From Drechslerella dactyloides (Eukaryota > Ascomycota > Orbiliomycetes > Orbiliales > Orbiliaceae), in NCBI GenBank assembly GCA_020064725.1, contig JAGTWJ010000019.1:4340001-4404000 (forward strand): a DNA stretch of 64,000 nucleotides. Reading direction: 5' to 3'. Positions 46,053 through 57,168 of the stretch are shown in pieces. The notes beneath the pieces were generated by a model. The model was not told the DNA's origin and did not search any database. It saw only the letters and a program-made list of their open reading frames with translations. Numbering within the stretch: the first letter of the stretch is position 1; each line of letters begins with the position of its first letter. The position numbers and the translations under genes were made by a program.

Positions 46053-46321
46053 CCCATCACATCGATTCACCAGATTTGACTGATGTCACGGATAATGTAC
46101 GATACGAGGCATGGCAGGGACGGGGGAGTTCAGGCGTTCCATACTAGACACGTTTATGTACCATCCAAAAGTTCTGCGGCGTCGTCCGCGCGATACACAA
46201 TACAATACGTTCGATACCCGCTGAATTCACGCTATGCTATGCATTTGATTATATCATATAACGAAGGAAACGCTATATACATACGTACACGTCTTCAAAA
46301 TATATTATTCTATATCACCCA

Positions 46322-48488
46322 CTACGCCCCCACCGGCACCTTCCCCGTTGCTGCCATCACAAAGCTTGCATCCACACTCACTCGTCCAACCACCCACGCC
46401 GGCCACCACACACACCACACTATCGCCGGTGTCCACATCCCCCACACCCACCACCCAAAGCTTGCCTCGCGAAGCACGTCCTCCACTCCGAGCCCCCAGT
46501 AGCCCGCCACCGCGAACAGCGCTGCAAACGGACTTGTAAGCTGCAGCAGAATGCTGTTCATGAGCGCCGCGGGCGTTGACGTCGGTGTGGCACGGGCGAA
46601 GGTTAGCGGGAGCGAGAATAGCCCGATGAGGAAGGACAGCGAGAAGTTGAGCGTCGCAAGTGTCGACAGGAACATGCCCAGGAAGAGCAGCGAGAAGCAG
46701 CGGGAAAGATGGAATGTTTGTAGCAGCCGGCGAGGTGGAGTTGTCAATGTGATGAGGATTGCGAGGAGCATCGGCAGGACAAACGAGGCGGCGACGAGGA
46801 TGTAGAATACGTTCGACATGGACTGTACCGTTCAAGATCACAGGGTTAGTGTACAGTATGTTCTATTATAGGTCGTCAAGACCAGAGGGCGACGGGCTGG
46901 GTACCTTGTAGTCAACAGTGTTGAAGACTGCAAACGGGATGACGCCGCAGAAGTGCACACCGATGACCACGGACAGTGGCAGAAAAAGATCCCTCTTGGG
47001 TCCATCATCAATGGGTTTCGGAGTCTCAGTTGTCCGGTCGGCGGGCTGTTTCTCCTTCTCATCGCCAGTCTTCTCAGCTATGGTCTTTACAACCACTTGC
47101 CCATCATCACCCTTCCCGCTCCGACTCCTCGGATCGACCCATAGCCGTATCGCTGTCAACGTCAACCCCACAGCCAGCAACATTGCCGACGGCAAGTACG
47201 TCCCAATGCTCACAAACCTCTTCGGCGCCATCAACAAATAAAAAAAGAAGCTCTGGTGAAAGTGCTCGAGCAGATTATTCAAGCTCCGGAACACGCTCTC
47301 CACCGTCCTGCCGAGGCTCATCTCATCATGCCATCCTTCGCCGTGCGTCGCGAGCGTAATGGCGTCGATATGGTACGGGATAAAGCTCGAATGCGGGCCC
47401 GTAGAGTGGCCCAGCGCCTGATTCACCATCCCACGCAACATCGTCCTCAGCCTATGGAAATACGTATCCTCATGATGCCACATCTCCTGCAGGTCCGTCC
47501 GCAGCTGCATCTGGTCCCGCGAGATCTGCACGGCGGTATTGATCAAGTCGAGATTCGGCAGCTGTCCGTTGATCCCGTCGTACATTATATGCAGCGAATC
47601 AAACTGATGATAAGGGCCCGGATGGTCCACGACCACGACACCCTGGATCGCACCAGACTTGACGGACAGCGACTGAACGTTCGCGCCGTGCAGGTCGTGG
47701 TACGCGTCCACCCAGGCCTGCGGGCCCGCTCGCGCGTCCGCTGAGATCAGAAAGATGATATCCTTGGACCACAGTGACCATCGCTTGAAGTAGCGGCTGA
47801 GTGCGAGGGTGAGTGCCACGCCGCCCTCGTTGAGGATGTGGTCGATGTTCTTCCACGGCGCGCAGAGCACGATTGCCTCTGTCGCATCGCCGCGCGGGGC
47901 GTGGAGGACCGCGTAGACATTTTCGCCTGTATATTCGCCGCCTGCGGCTTTGTAGGAGTATTTCTGCTGGCCGACCTTTAAGCCCGCGGAGCGGAAGATC
48001 TCCGCCATCCGGGACGCGACACTGTGTTATCACACCCGCTAATTAGCTGCCGTACAACCACATGCCTAAGCATCACGGCCCATCCTGCTCCGGATATCCG
48101 GCCCCGCCATACGTCAGAGTATGAGAACAGGTGGGTAGGTATCGGATTGGCATACACATCGGAAGTACTGTTCCCTAGCTCGGCAACCTCTCTTCGAAAC
48201 GCCCTGACGATATTCTGCTCGCTGCCGCCAAAATACGCGTGCACCTGACCCGGCAGCAGCGCGTTCTCCGAAATATACGTCCGCCGCGAGTACTCGTCCA
48301 ACGGCAGCAGCAGCAGCGATGCGAGCCCGACGATGACGGCGCCCACGCTGAGCGCCTGGAAGGCGTATAGGACCACGGAAAGGTTTTTACGGAGGTTGAC
48401 GGGGACTGGCCGTTCACGCGAACTGTTAGCACGTTTCAGGAACGAGACGGATGTGGGGATGAAGTAGGGACGTACCTCTCAGGGCCAT
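46322..48488 (-). CDS. GAA1: GPI transamidase subunit Gaa1
   Basis: Gaa1 is an ER membrane subunit of the GPI-transamidase that attaches glycolipid anchors to proteins. Exons 48488-48476, 48405-48156, 48021-46905 and 46822-46322 give 626 residues. The first exon is only 13 nt, and the acceptor GGCCAG at 48406 is the one that keeps phase. A membrane segment (about 14-36) precedes the conserved lumenal start DEYSRRTYISENALLPGQV. Then comes the M28-peptidase-like lumenal domain (GENVYAVLHAPRGDATEAIVL, LSRYFKRWSLWSKDIIFL) and about six C-terminal membrane segments. The GAT-GT/GTATGC donor of intron 2 was chosen because it alone gives an in-frame join to VASRMAEIFRSAG. The GPI-anchored GH72 protein in this window would be a client. 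Confidence 0.9.
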
Positions 48489-48876
48489 GGCTACCGTGAT
48501 TGTGCTCGAGAATGTGGCATTGGCGGTTGCTGGAGGGTCTGGAGGGTCTGACGGGAAGGTGTCGAGGCAGACGTGCCTGCCGCCAAGCCGGTGCAGGCCA
48601 TGTGTAACCATTGCAACGCGGCGACGGCCAAACTCCAACGTCCGATCGCGTCCACACGCGCTCTCCGAATAACGTTATTCGAGATGCTGATTTTCTCCCA
48701 CTTCTGGAAAAATCCCACCGGCCCCGAGACTGGATTCGATAAGCTATAAATTCCCCGCTGTTCACCTATTCGTTCCAAGGACTCGAACTTTGGATTAACA
48801 CATCCAACCGGCCTCAACCTACCCTCCGCCGAATATTGAGCTTAGTTCCCCACATTGTCCAAGCATACCACTCAAT
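48489..48876. promoter_or_regulatory. Divergent promoter region, GAA1 (-) and VOC gene (+)
   Basis: A 388-bp gap. TATAAA at 48,745-48,750 lies 127 bp before the VOC start. No other gene-like frame is present. Confidence 0.5.
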
Positions 48877-49302
48877 ATGCAAATCTACATCGAAATCCAG
48901 GCATCAGACTGCTCCCGAGCCATTACCTTCTACACTTCCATCTTCCCACATTGGCACTTCTCCACCACCCCAGAACCCGGCCTCCCAATCACCTACCACC
49001 GCGGCACCTTCACTTCCCCAACAGACTCCGCATCAAGTGATATGCCCGCCGCAATCAACATCCTGCAACGCCCCGCACCCACCCCGCCAGCGGAATCCGG
49101 CACGAACGCATTCGTGTGCTCGTTCCCCGTCGCCGATGAAGCAGCACTAGACAATCTGGAGAAGAAGGTGCTGGAGATGGGAGGCAAGGTTGCCTTGCCC
49201 AAGTTTCCGGTGCCAGAGAGGGGGTGGCATGGCTACTTTATCGATACGGAAGGGAACACGTTTGGGGTTTTCACAACGACATATCGCGAGGAGAGCGCTT
49301 GA
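48877..49302 (+). CDS. VOC (glyoxalase/bleomycin-resistance) family protein
   Basis: A single-exon frame of 141 residues. It has the size and pattern of a VOC-fold protein: an N-terminal beta strand (MQIYIEIQASD), a helix (CSRAITFYTSIFP), a central insertion with a Ser/Asp-rich loop, and the C-terminal repeat with LEKKVLEMGGKV, then GWHGYFIDTEGNTFGVF, which is the hallmark. VOC proteins may be lactoylglutathione lyases, dioxygenases or resistance proteins binding a metal. Here the usual N-terminal metal-binding His is not evident, so the activity is unknown. Similar small fungal proteins are often annotated glyoxalase-like. A TATA-like motif lies upstream. It is divergent from GAA1 and convergent with the SCOT gene. 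Confidence 0.85.
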   Translation: MQIYIEIQASDCSRAITFYTSIFPHWHFSTTPEPGLPITYHRGTFTSPTDSASSDMPAAINILQRPAPTPPAESGTNAFVCSFPVADEAALDNLEKKVLEMGGKVALPKFPVPERGWHGYFIDTEGNTFGVFTTTYREESA

Positions 49303-49670
49303 GACGTTTTGAATCACTGCTAAGAGTAACGTTGATGCTCAGTTTTTTGACCTTCAAGATTGTGTACCTAGGATGACTCGCTTCATACATGGACCAGCAT
49401 CAAAGCTGTCGTCTTCAGCCGAGGACCTTAGCCATCAGCGAAGTCTCTTACACATAATTCATGGAATTATTGGATAACTCAGCTCAGCTGAACTGTAAGA
49501 CCGACGTTATAGATTTATCCTCCATCTAGCGAGCGGATTCTATCTAGATATCTACCCCATACCTCAAGATCTTTTACACGAATGGAATACCAGTAGCTGT
49601 ACACTGTATCATACAAGCGAGTGTAGTCTAGTGCATACAGAGCGCATTGCAAGTTGTGCAAAGGGACAAA
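49303..49670. other. Intergenic between convergent VOC and SCOT genes
   Basis: 368 bp of 3' flank. I see nothing further in it. Confidence 0.7.
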
Positions 49671-51964
49671 CTAGAAGGTCTTCAGGTGCACTGAAACCTT
49701 GAACTTTGGCTCCGTCACCGTCTGCAGATGCTCAACAGTTACACCTTCCGCGATCTCGATGAGCGTCAGACCCTCCTTGTAATCGACGTCAAACACAGCC
49801 TGTATCCGGTGAGTTCAATTAGCTATAGCGACGACTAGATCTTTCAGAAGGTGATTGATTCAACTCCACATACCAGTTCTGTGATGATCCTGCTGACACA
49901 GCCCTTTCCGGTCAGAGGGAACGTGCACTCTATATCATCAGACACCATAGTTGTTAGCCTATGTCGATGCGTCGAGACGACCAACCGTATGTTGCGATGT
50001 GGGCTACTAAAAGATATTGGTGCACTCACTATTGACGATCTTTGCGCCGCCCTTCTTATCCGTATGCTCTGTCAAGATGATGACTCTCGTCTTCTCTGGG
50101 TTCGCGACCAGGTCCATCGCGCCGCCCATCCCCTTGATCTTGCCGGGGAGCGCCCAGTTTGCGAGGTCGCCGTACTCGTTGACCTGCATTGCGCCGAGCA
50201 TAGTCAGGTTGATTTTGCCGGCACGGATCATGCCAAACGACTCGTCCGAGCCTGTCATATGTTAACATCAATATACAGTTTCTTGGGCTTCTGGATGTAG
50301 ATAGGCCTAACATACCGAAGACTGAGGCGCCGGGATTCAGGGTGACAGTCTCCTTTCCGGCATTGACTAGATTGAAAAGAGCTCATTAGCTAAAGATATC
50401 AACAACGGGCGGATCTTCGAGATGTTCTGGGAAGTCCTACTCAAATCTGCATCTTCTTCGCCTTTCTGCGGATAAGGTCCCAGGCCTAGGATTCCGTTCT
50501 CGGACTGCAGTGTAACCGAGGTGGACGGATCCACAAATGTCGGCGCAAGCATCGGCAATCCGATTCCCAGATTGGCGAACATGCTAGCCACCAGAGACAT
50601 CAATTAGCCTGACCAATAATCTCGACCACTCGCCGACAGAGGCTATGTGATATACGTACCCATTCTGGAACTCCTTCGCCGCCCTCTTTACAATCTTGTC
50701 CCTCTTGGAGCCGCCGCCGCCTGCCGCCACAGCAGCTTTAACCTCCTCATCCGTCTTCGCATACGTGAACTTCTCGATGTCCTTGTCCGCGGTACTCTGA
50801 ATCACCTTGCTCACGTACACACCAGGCAAATCCACCATCGCAGGCTCGATTTCCCCGACTTCGACAATCTGCTCAGCCTCGACAATCGTCGTCTTGGCAC
50901 CGCGGCCCATTGCGCCGTTGAAGTTCTGCGCTGCGAGCCGGAACTGTGTGTTACCGAGCTTGTCGGCCTTCCAAGCCTTCACCAAGGCGAATTCTGCGTT
51001 TATCGCCTCTTCCATGATGAAGGTCTTGCCGTTGAAGACTCTGGTTTCCTTGGCTGGTGAGAAGATGGCGACGGTGCCGTCTGGGTTGTACTTGACGGGG
51101 AGCTCGCCGGTTTGGCGCCATGTGCCGTAGCCGGCGGGTGTGTAGAAGGCGGGAATGCCTGTGTTATATCATCGCGTTCAAAAGATAAGTGGTCCGTCAG
51201 TCGATATATAAGCTGTAGATATGAATAGGGACGTAACAAATGGGAAGTATACCTGCGCCAGCAGCTCTACACCGCTCTGCCAGAGTCCCTTGCGGTGTCA
51301 GTTCCAGCTCAATTTCACCGGACAGATACTTCTTCTCGAAGATTTTCTATCTCGCGTGCGTCCTATATCAGCCTCCAGCTCTCCTTGGTGAACTCTACAT
51401 CTGTAAAATAGATCTTGCACTCACATTCTCGCCCACGTAGCTGGCAATCATCTTCTTGATCTGGCCGGACGCCAGCAGCTTGCCCAGCCCCTTTCCGTCC
51501 GTCCCGGCATTATTCGACACCGCCGTCAGGTCCTTGATCTCCGGCCGCTTCTCGAGTTCGTTGATGAGGGTGTCCGGCACGCCGCAGAGGCCGAACCCTC
51601 CAACGAGGATTGTCGACCCAGATTGTACGTCCTTGACGGCGTCCGCGGCGGACTGGCAGACTGCAGCGCGCCAATCATACACGCAACGTCAGCCCATTCA
51701 TACATGCATATACAAATTGTCGCAGGTGATAAGTTAGTGTAGGAGGGGCGTACGTACTCTTATCGATTGAGTGGTAGCTGCGCGTTGTAGCGAACGTCCG
51801 TATCGACGAATACAGTATTGTCTGCTATACAGAGCCGAACCAGAGCAACCATTAGTATCAATTGCCGCGACGCCTATGAAGCCGCTGCGATATCTACGTA
51901 CCTTCAATGCAGACCGCGCTGCGAACGCCCGCGTCGTGCGGTACAATACCGCTGTCGAAACCAT
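49671..51964 (-). CDS. Succinyl-CoA:3-ketoacid CoA-transferase, mitochondrial (SCOT)
   Basis: SCOT moves CoA from succinyl-CoA to acetoacetate or related acids in mitochondria. In fungi related transferases also handle acetate, propionate and succinate. Ten exons: 51964-51902, 51821-51758, 51660-51425, 51346-51253, 51158-50660, 50583-50441, 50366-50316, 50251-50030, 49929-49874 and 49799-49671 give 518 residues, the usual length. A presequence rich in Arg/Ser/Thr (MVSTAVLYRTTRAF) leads into SAADAVKDVQSGS and the GGFGLCGVPDTLI loop. The alpha-like half ends near the KRAAKEFQNGM junction. In the second half the catalytic Glu is in SENGILGLGPYP. INAGKETVTLNPGASVF and GGAMDLV follow. Exon 2 may start 3 nt earlier (51824). 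The fungal role, probably organic-acid or ketone CoA exchange, is inferred. Confidence 0.94.
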
Positions 51965-52700
51965 TGTCGCGCTGAGAATGATACCGATATCGAAGCGTTA
52001 TGAAAACCCCGCCTTATGATAGGATATATATAAAATTCGCTCACAGACCGTCTACAACGGATCGCCAGGTACCTAGGGTAACTTGCTCCAATTGACAACG
52101 TGGATGAGCAAACCAATGGATGAGATGAGGGATGAGGGCCGCTATCGACGTTACCATGCACATGCGCCAAAAGGCCTCGGCGGGGCAGCCCGGCCGCTCG
52201 CATCGGAGCTACCCCAGATATCGTTCCGGGTCACAGCTTCTGCCCGGCTAGCATCGGAACAAGGCCCATCGAGACAACGTCGGCGCATCACTTGATATCT
52301 ATTACATAACTGCCTGGAATCTGGCGAATAGCGCGAAAGACCGAACATCTGTAGATCTAGATAGTCGCATCTTGTGTACAGGAAAATCAAGCCATGAAAT
52401 CGCAATCGTGTATGGAGGAAAGGAAAGAAATGGTAACCGCCGCGAATGCCTCCTCTTACCTCTTACCCCGCCGTCGCCCATCCGAAGGCACAAATTCCCA
52501 GAAACCGACCAAAACCAGAATGTCAAACGAGACCCCGCAGCCAAATAGAGGATATCCTTCATAATGGACAGACGCATTATACTACCAGGACATGATGCGC
52601 AGGCTTACATGTAGCAATAAAGCCAAAGGCACAAGAAAGCCAGCTATCGCCAAAACAATGGGAAAAGATAGAACCGCAAACCGCTGAAAACACCTCGTCT
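51965..52700. other. Intergenic: SCOT upstream region and VPS4 3' flank
   Basis: The left part is the SCOT promoter; on the minus strand a TTTATATATA motif lies about 60 bp upstream of its ATG (52,024-52,034). The right part is VPS4 3' flank. No gene-like frame is present. Confidence 0.6.
52024..52034 (-). promoter_or_regulatory. TATA-like element of SCOT gene
   Basis: A run of TA dinucleotides reading TTTATATATA on the minus strand, about 60 bp before the SCOT start. Confidence 0.35.
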
Positions 52701-54278
52701 CTATGCCCCCTCGCTGCCAAACTCTGCAGTCCAGTCGTTGCTCTTCTTAACGTCTTCCATACTGACTGTCGGTCTGCTGCTCTGGACGGCCTTCACAAAG
52801 TCCTTCAGCACAAGCGGCGGCTCCGCCAAATCCTCGCTCTTCACATCCACCCATGTCATCTCCATCGCGCCATTATCTCCTGGGCTGCATGGTGTCAGCT
52901 TCTTCTTCTGCACAAGCTTCTTCTCGCCGGTCTCCTCATTCGTCTCCGTCACTGCGACATCGATCCACTTGTAGTGTGTTGCCATTTGGATCTTGCGGAT
53001 TGGCTGCATCAGCGCGTCGTTCACGGCGATGGTGATATCCGAACCGCTGTAACCTTCGGAGATCTTGCCGAGGTGGCGGTAGTCCTGCGGACCCAGGTCG
53101 CATGGCGTGGAGCCGACGGCGATCTGGAACATTCGCTGGCGTGATGCCGCGTCCGGTAGCGCGATATGTATTCTTCGTTGGAAGCTATCATCGTAGGATT
53201 AGTATAAGTTCGGCAGCGTGACATGCAGGGATATTGAAGTGGATGGGATATACCGTCTGCGGATCGCGCCGTCCAGTTGCCACGGGATGTTCGTGGCTCC
53301 AAGGACAAGCACTCCCGTCGAGTCGTGGCCGACACCGTCCATCTGCACAAGCATTTCGGTTTTTATCCTCCTGCTAGCTTCCGACTCGCCCTCGCCTCGA
53401 TTCCCGCAGAGCGCGTCAAGTTCATCGATGAAGATGATCGACGGTTTGTTCTCTCTCGCCATACTGAACAGCTGCTTCACAAGCCTGCATGCCACCAAGT
53501 CAGTTATGAATTAGCTCCCTGCAAATCTGTAGCAACGCCCGTGATTCATCCTCGTACCTCTCAGACTCTCCCATCCATTTGCTGACCAAGTCACTGCTGC
53601 TCACGGAGAAGAATGTGCTGTTCGCCTCCGTCGCTACCGCCTTTGCCAAGTAACTTTTACCAGTACCTGGCGGTCCGTACAGCAGGATTCCCTTCCACGG
53701 CTTCCTCTTCCCCGTGAATAGATGCGGGAACTTGATCGGTAATATGACCGCCTCCTTCAGCGCCTCCTTGGCTCCCTCCAAGCCCGCCACATCCTCCCAT
53801 CGGACGTTCGGCTTCTCCGTTAGGATCGCGCCTGATAGCGCGCCCCGCAGCTTCTTCGAGTCGGCGTCCAGGTCGTCGTCGTCCCCGCCTTTGCCTTTCC
53901 CGCCGCCGGAACCGGATTCCTTCCCGTTCGCGCCTATCGCCTTGGGTTTCTTCTTGTTGGATTCGTCGGCAAGGTGGTTCTTGAGCTTCTCGGCGCGTTC
54001 CATGTATTCGGAGGCTTTCTGCCGGATGAGCTCCTTAGACTTCGGGTTCTTCTCCCCTGTGCGCCGGCCGGCGGACGTGTTAGCTGGAGTTCGTCTGAGC
54101 ATATGCAGGTGCCGCAGGGCTGCTGCAGGGTATGATGCATACATTTGAGGGCGAGCATGAACAAGTTCAGGGCATCATAGTAGCCTTGATACGCCTTGTC
54201 GTAGTTCTGGGCCGTATCCTCCTCAATGGCCTTCTTGACCGTCTCGATCGCCCGGCCGAGGAAGTCTGTCGTCGACAT
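52701..54278 (-). CDS. VPS4: Vacuolar protein sorting AAA ATPase
   Basis: Vps4 disassembles ESCRT-III polymers on endosomes using ATP and so drives multivesicular-body formation. Exons 54278-54143, 54056-53558, 53484-53254 and 53184-52701 give 449 residues. The N-terminal MIT domain (about 1-75; AIEEDTAQNYDKAYQGYYDA and LKWEKNPKSKELIRQKA) is followed by a Gly/Lys/Asp linker and the AAA module. Walker A is GPPGTGKS at 173-180, and Walker B is IIFIDELDAL with Asp232 and Glu233. Second-region-of-homology arginines follow GATNIPWQLDGAIRRR. The beta domain (LVQKKKLTPCSPGD) and C-terminal helix (DWTAEFGSEGA) are present. The gene is complete and all catalytic residues are in place. It is divergent from prefoldin subunit 6. 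Confidence 0.96.
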
Positions 54279-54813
54279 GGTGGGCGGCAGTCAGTCGGGT
54301 TGCGTCTATGTTGTGGTCGGGTGATCGAGCAACTGTCGACAGGGAGGTTTCAGCCGGCAAGATGTCGTCGCCGTCGTCGTCGTCGTCGGTGTTGGATGAG
54401 GTCGCGAGAAAGGATGACGATGTTGAAGGTACGAGCGATCAAATCCCGCCAGACTGCCCGGACGTACGTAATTCAGCGCTCTCTGTCGTCAGCTGGTAGG
54501 GAGAAGAGAGGAGAGAAGAGAAGGGCAAGTGAGACTGGTCAACGGCGGCCATACGAGGGGGCAGGTTCGCTACGGTACTCACACGGGGAGCTCGAAGGTG
54601 GAGTCTCGTCTGCGCAAACTGACAAACCAGCTAGACGGTTGTTTGCACTTCACTTCCCACACCGGACGCCCAGACCACCTCCACCAACGAGGAATCTTCA
54701 CGGACGACGCCAACGTCGAGGTGACGGCTGACTGTCCTTCCCTGGTATCCCGCGATACATCTCACGGCTTGCTGCCACACCGGCTGGGCTACCTGACGCG
54801 ATACACGACAATC
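54279..54813. promoter_or_regulatory. Divergent promoter region, VPS4 (-) and PFD6 (+)
   Basis: This 535-bp gap contains a TCG-repeat (54,364-54,388) and a small frame from the ATG at 54,362 to 54,499 (45 codons, starting MSSPSSSSS). That frame could be an upstream ORF of the prefoldin gene, but nothing supports it as a protein gene. Confidence 0.5.
54364..54388. repeat. (TCG)n trinucleotide repeat
   Basis: Near-perfect tandem TCG units lie in the leader or promoter region between VPS4 and PFD6. Confidence 0.8.
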
Positions 54814-55407
54814 ATGGCGAACGACGACAAGACCGTGCAGCAGCTCACGGACGAGTTTACAGATCTCCAAAAGAGTGTGCCGCCAGCCCCACCATGCCCG
54901 GCCCGCACCTTCGTCTAGTGCTAACGTTCAACGCGTGTGCAGAGCTCCAGGAGGTCATCGAGGCCCGTCAGCGGCTAGATGCGCAGCTTTCGGAAAATAA
55001 GGCCGTCCAGAAGGTCCGAAGCCCCGCATTATCGCTATCTATCTACCGCCGGACGCTGAACTTTGCTCGCGTGCGCGCGATATAGGAATTCGCATCTCTA
55101 GACGCCGACGCGAACATCTACAAGCTCATCGGTCCAACGCTGATAAAGCAGGACAAAGACGAGGCCGTCATGAATGTCGACAAGCGGTTAGACTTCATTG
55201 AGAAGGAAATGTAAGACCGCGACACCCCATAGGATTTCTGAACGTCTCGACCGACGATATAGCTAACGCGCGAACGATGGCGGTATTAGAAAACGAATAG
55301 AGGGGCAGATCACAGAGTTCTCCAGCAGCAGTGATAAGAAGAAAGCTGAGATAATGCAGATACAGATGCAACAGCAGCAGGCGGCGGGGGCTAGTGGCGC
55401 GTCGTAA
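54814..55407 (+). CDS. YKE2: Prefoldin subunit 6
   Basis: This is a beta-class subunit of the hexameric prefoldin (GimC) chaperone that hands unfolded actin and tubulin to the CCT chaperonin. Exons 54814-54874, 54943-55013, 55086-55210 and 55290-55407 give 124 residues. Two long amphipathic helices are visible: VQQLTDEFTDLQKKLQEVIE continuing with ARQRLDAQLSENKAVQKEF, and DKRLDFIEKEIKRIEGQITE. Between them lies the beta-hairpin region with the diagnostic YKLIGPTLIKQD. The C-terminus is Gln/Ala-rich. The length is normal for the family. Three short introns (68, 72 and 79 nt) were placed by phase and by restoring the family sequence. The start is the only ATG fitting the first helix. Confidence 0.94.
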
Positions 55408-55607
55408 AGCGTATAGCTGATACACTCTGTGCGCCTACATGTGTCTGGATATGCATTTATATGACTGTGTATATTAACAATATGTGATACCCATCCATAA
55501 ATCGTACGGCAGATATAAGATCTAGTCAGACACTTGTAAACTAAGCCAGCTGATACTATATCGCGGGTAAGTTGCCAAGGATATGGACGTGGTGTGCGTG
55601 AATGCAT

Positions 55608-57005
55608 TCACGCTTCAGCTTTATCCTTCTTATGCTTTTTCTTCTTCTCCTTCTTCCCGTCTTCTGCGTCCAGCTTGTCCTTCTTCTTCTTGTCCTTCTT
55701 CGCGCCTTCGCTGCTACCTTTGTCTTTCTTCTCCTTCTTGGATTTCTTCTTTTCAGGCTCGGGCTGTTCGGGAGCATCCTCTTGCACTTCGTCCGTAACT
55801 TGAGCCTGCTTCTTCTTCTCCTTCGGACTTGATACGGCGCTCTTTTTTGACTTCTTCGGTGTTTCCGCTGCCACCACTACGTCATCCATGACTACGTCTT
55901 CATCCTCATTTCCCTCCTCGTCCCCACTGCCTTGCACGAGGTCCATGCGTGGCAAAACCGCTACGTTGACGAGGGAGTCGGACTCCTCGCCGTATCCGGC
56001 GGGCCTAAACCGCATCTTCAACCCTTCCGGCTGCGGTCGGGGCGGTGGAGGCGGGATCTTCTCTGTCTGCTTGTCAGCGGGTGCCGATGGCGGCGCCTCT
56101 GTTATCACGAACTGTGCTGTCGGATCAACCGATGCTGTGGACCGGTGCGGTTAGTCGGCGTATCGGCTTGGATTGCATGGACGATTGATAATTACCAAGC
56201 TGGTACCCCTTCTTTCCCTCCCGCGGAAGCACAATCTTCATGCTCGAGCTGACGACATCGGTCGTCCGCCGTATCGTAAATCTGGCATCTCCAGACTCGA
56301 CTGTCTCGCCATCCGGGCCGCTGTGCAGTTTGATTTTCTTCACCTTGGTGAAGTCGAATTGCGACGGCGCGGTGAACAGGAATACCTGCTTTCCTTCTAG
56401 CGACGAGGGTATCGAGGTTGAAGATGCTATGTCTAGGGGTTTGTAGCCTTTCGGGACGTCTTTGTCGAGGGGAAGTTTGAATGTAGCGGCAGATTTCGCA
56501 GGTGCTGCGTCTGTCGATTCTGAAGATTCGCTTTCGCTTTCGCTGTTATCTTCTTCCTCACTGTCTGCCGATTCGGACTCTGCCTCGGAGGACTGGGATT
56601 CGGATTCTCTGCGCGAAGCAGTTAGCATTGGCTCGCTACCGTTGAGTTTTGACAGGCAACGTACTCGTCGCTCGAGATCTCCACGGCCGCGGCTTTCTTG
56701 CCCTTCTTCGCCGCCCCGTTTGTAGACTTGGACGCCGGCTCAGACGTCGCAGCGGCTACCTTGCTCGTAGCGCCCTTCTTGGACGCTGCACCTGCTCCAT
56801 TAACCTTCTCGCTCCCGTCTCTGTTGCGCTTCTTGGATGTCTTCTCTGCGGATTTGGGCGGCGCGGCGGGCGCATCGGCCATGGACTCATCGCTGGAGGG
56901 GTCTGTATCTTCGATGTATTCGGCGGATTTGACATTCTTCGATTGAGCCGGCTTGGACGTTGCCTTCGTCTTCGGCGCGGTCTTGGAGGAGGACTTTGTC
57001 GGCAT
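55608..57005 (-). CDS. RPA34: RNA polymerase I subunit RPA34 (A34.5)
   Basis: A34.5 forms a TFIIF-like heterodimer with A49 on RNA polymerase I and promotes rRNA transcription. Exons 57005-56665, 56608-56196 and 56134-55608 give 426 residues. The N-terminal 115 residues are Lys/Ala/Ser-rich and end in the acidic stretch SSDEESES, followed by a long Ser/Glu run. The conserved dimerisation core starts at KDVPKGYKPLD and includes KQVFLFTAPSQFDFTKVKKI, VESGDARFTIRR and MKIVLPREGKKGYQLG. The C-terminus is strongly basic, with repeated KKSKKEKKDK and KKKKHKKDK, as is usual for this subunit. The gene is larger than its yeast counterpart because of the low-complexity extensions. It stands divergent from GRC3 with 163 bp between starts. 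Confidence 0.85.
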
Positions 57006-57168
57006 TGTGGGTGATCGATATCGTTTGTCGTGGCGCAGAAGCGTGGTGTCGTTGGTTCTGGCGGACTTTTTTTTTTCTCGGCGCCCTCGCGTGGGAGATG
57101 CATGGCCGCCCCGGCTCGGCCGACAGACTTCTCTTCTTTTCCTCTCTGCTTCTTATCACAGCGCGGCC
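57006..57168. promoter_or_regulatory. Compact bidirectional promoter, RPA34/GRC3
   Basis: Only 163 bp separate the two divergent ATGs. The stretch carries a T-run (57,067-57,075) and a C/T-rich segment (57,127-57,155) next to the GRC3 start. Both genes act in rRNA production, so shared control is plausible but not shown. Confidence 0.6.

Noticed and set aside
48426..48638. Frame overlapping the GAA1 start with an upstream ATG
   Set aside because: It reads through the GAA1 donor site, has no conserved features, and the 13-nt exon model explains the N-terminus better.
54362..54499. Small frame starting MSSPSSSSS upstream of prefoldin 6
   Set aside because: It is driven by a TCG repeat and has no partner exon. 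At most it is an upstream ORF.
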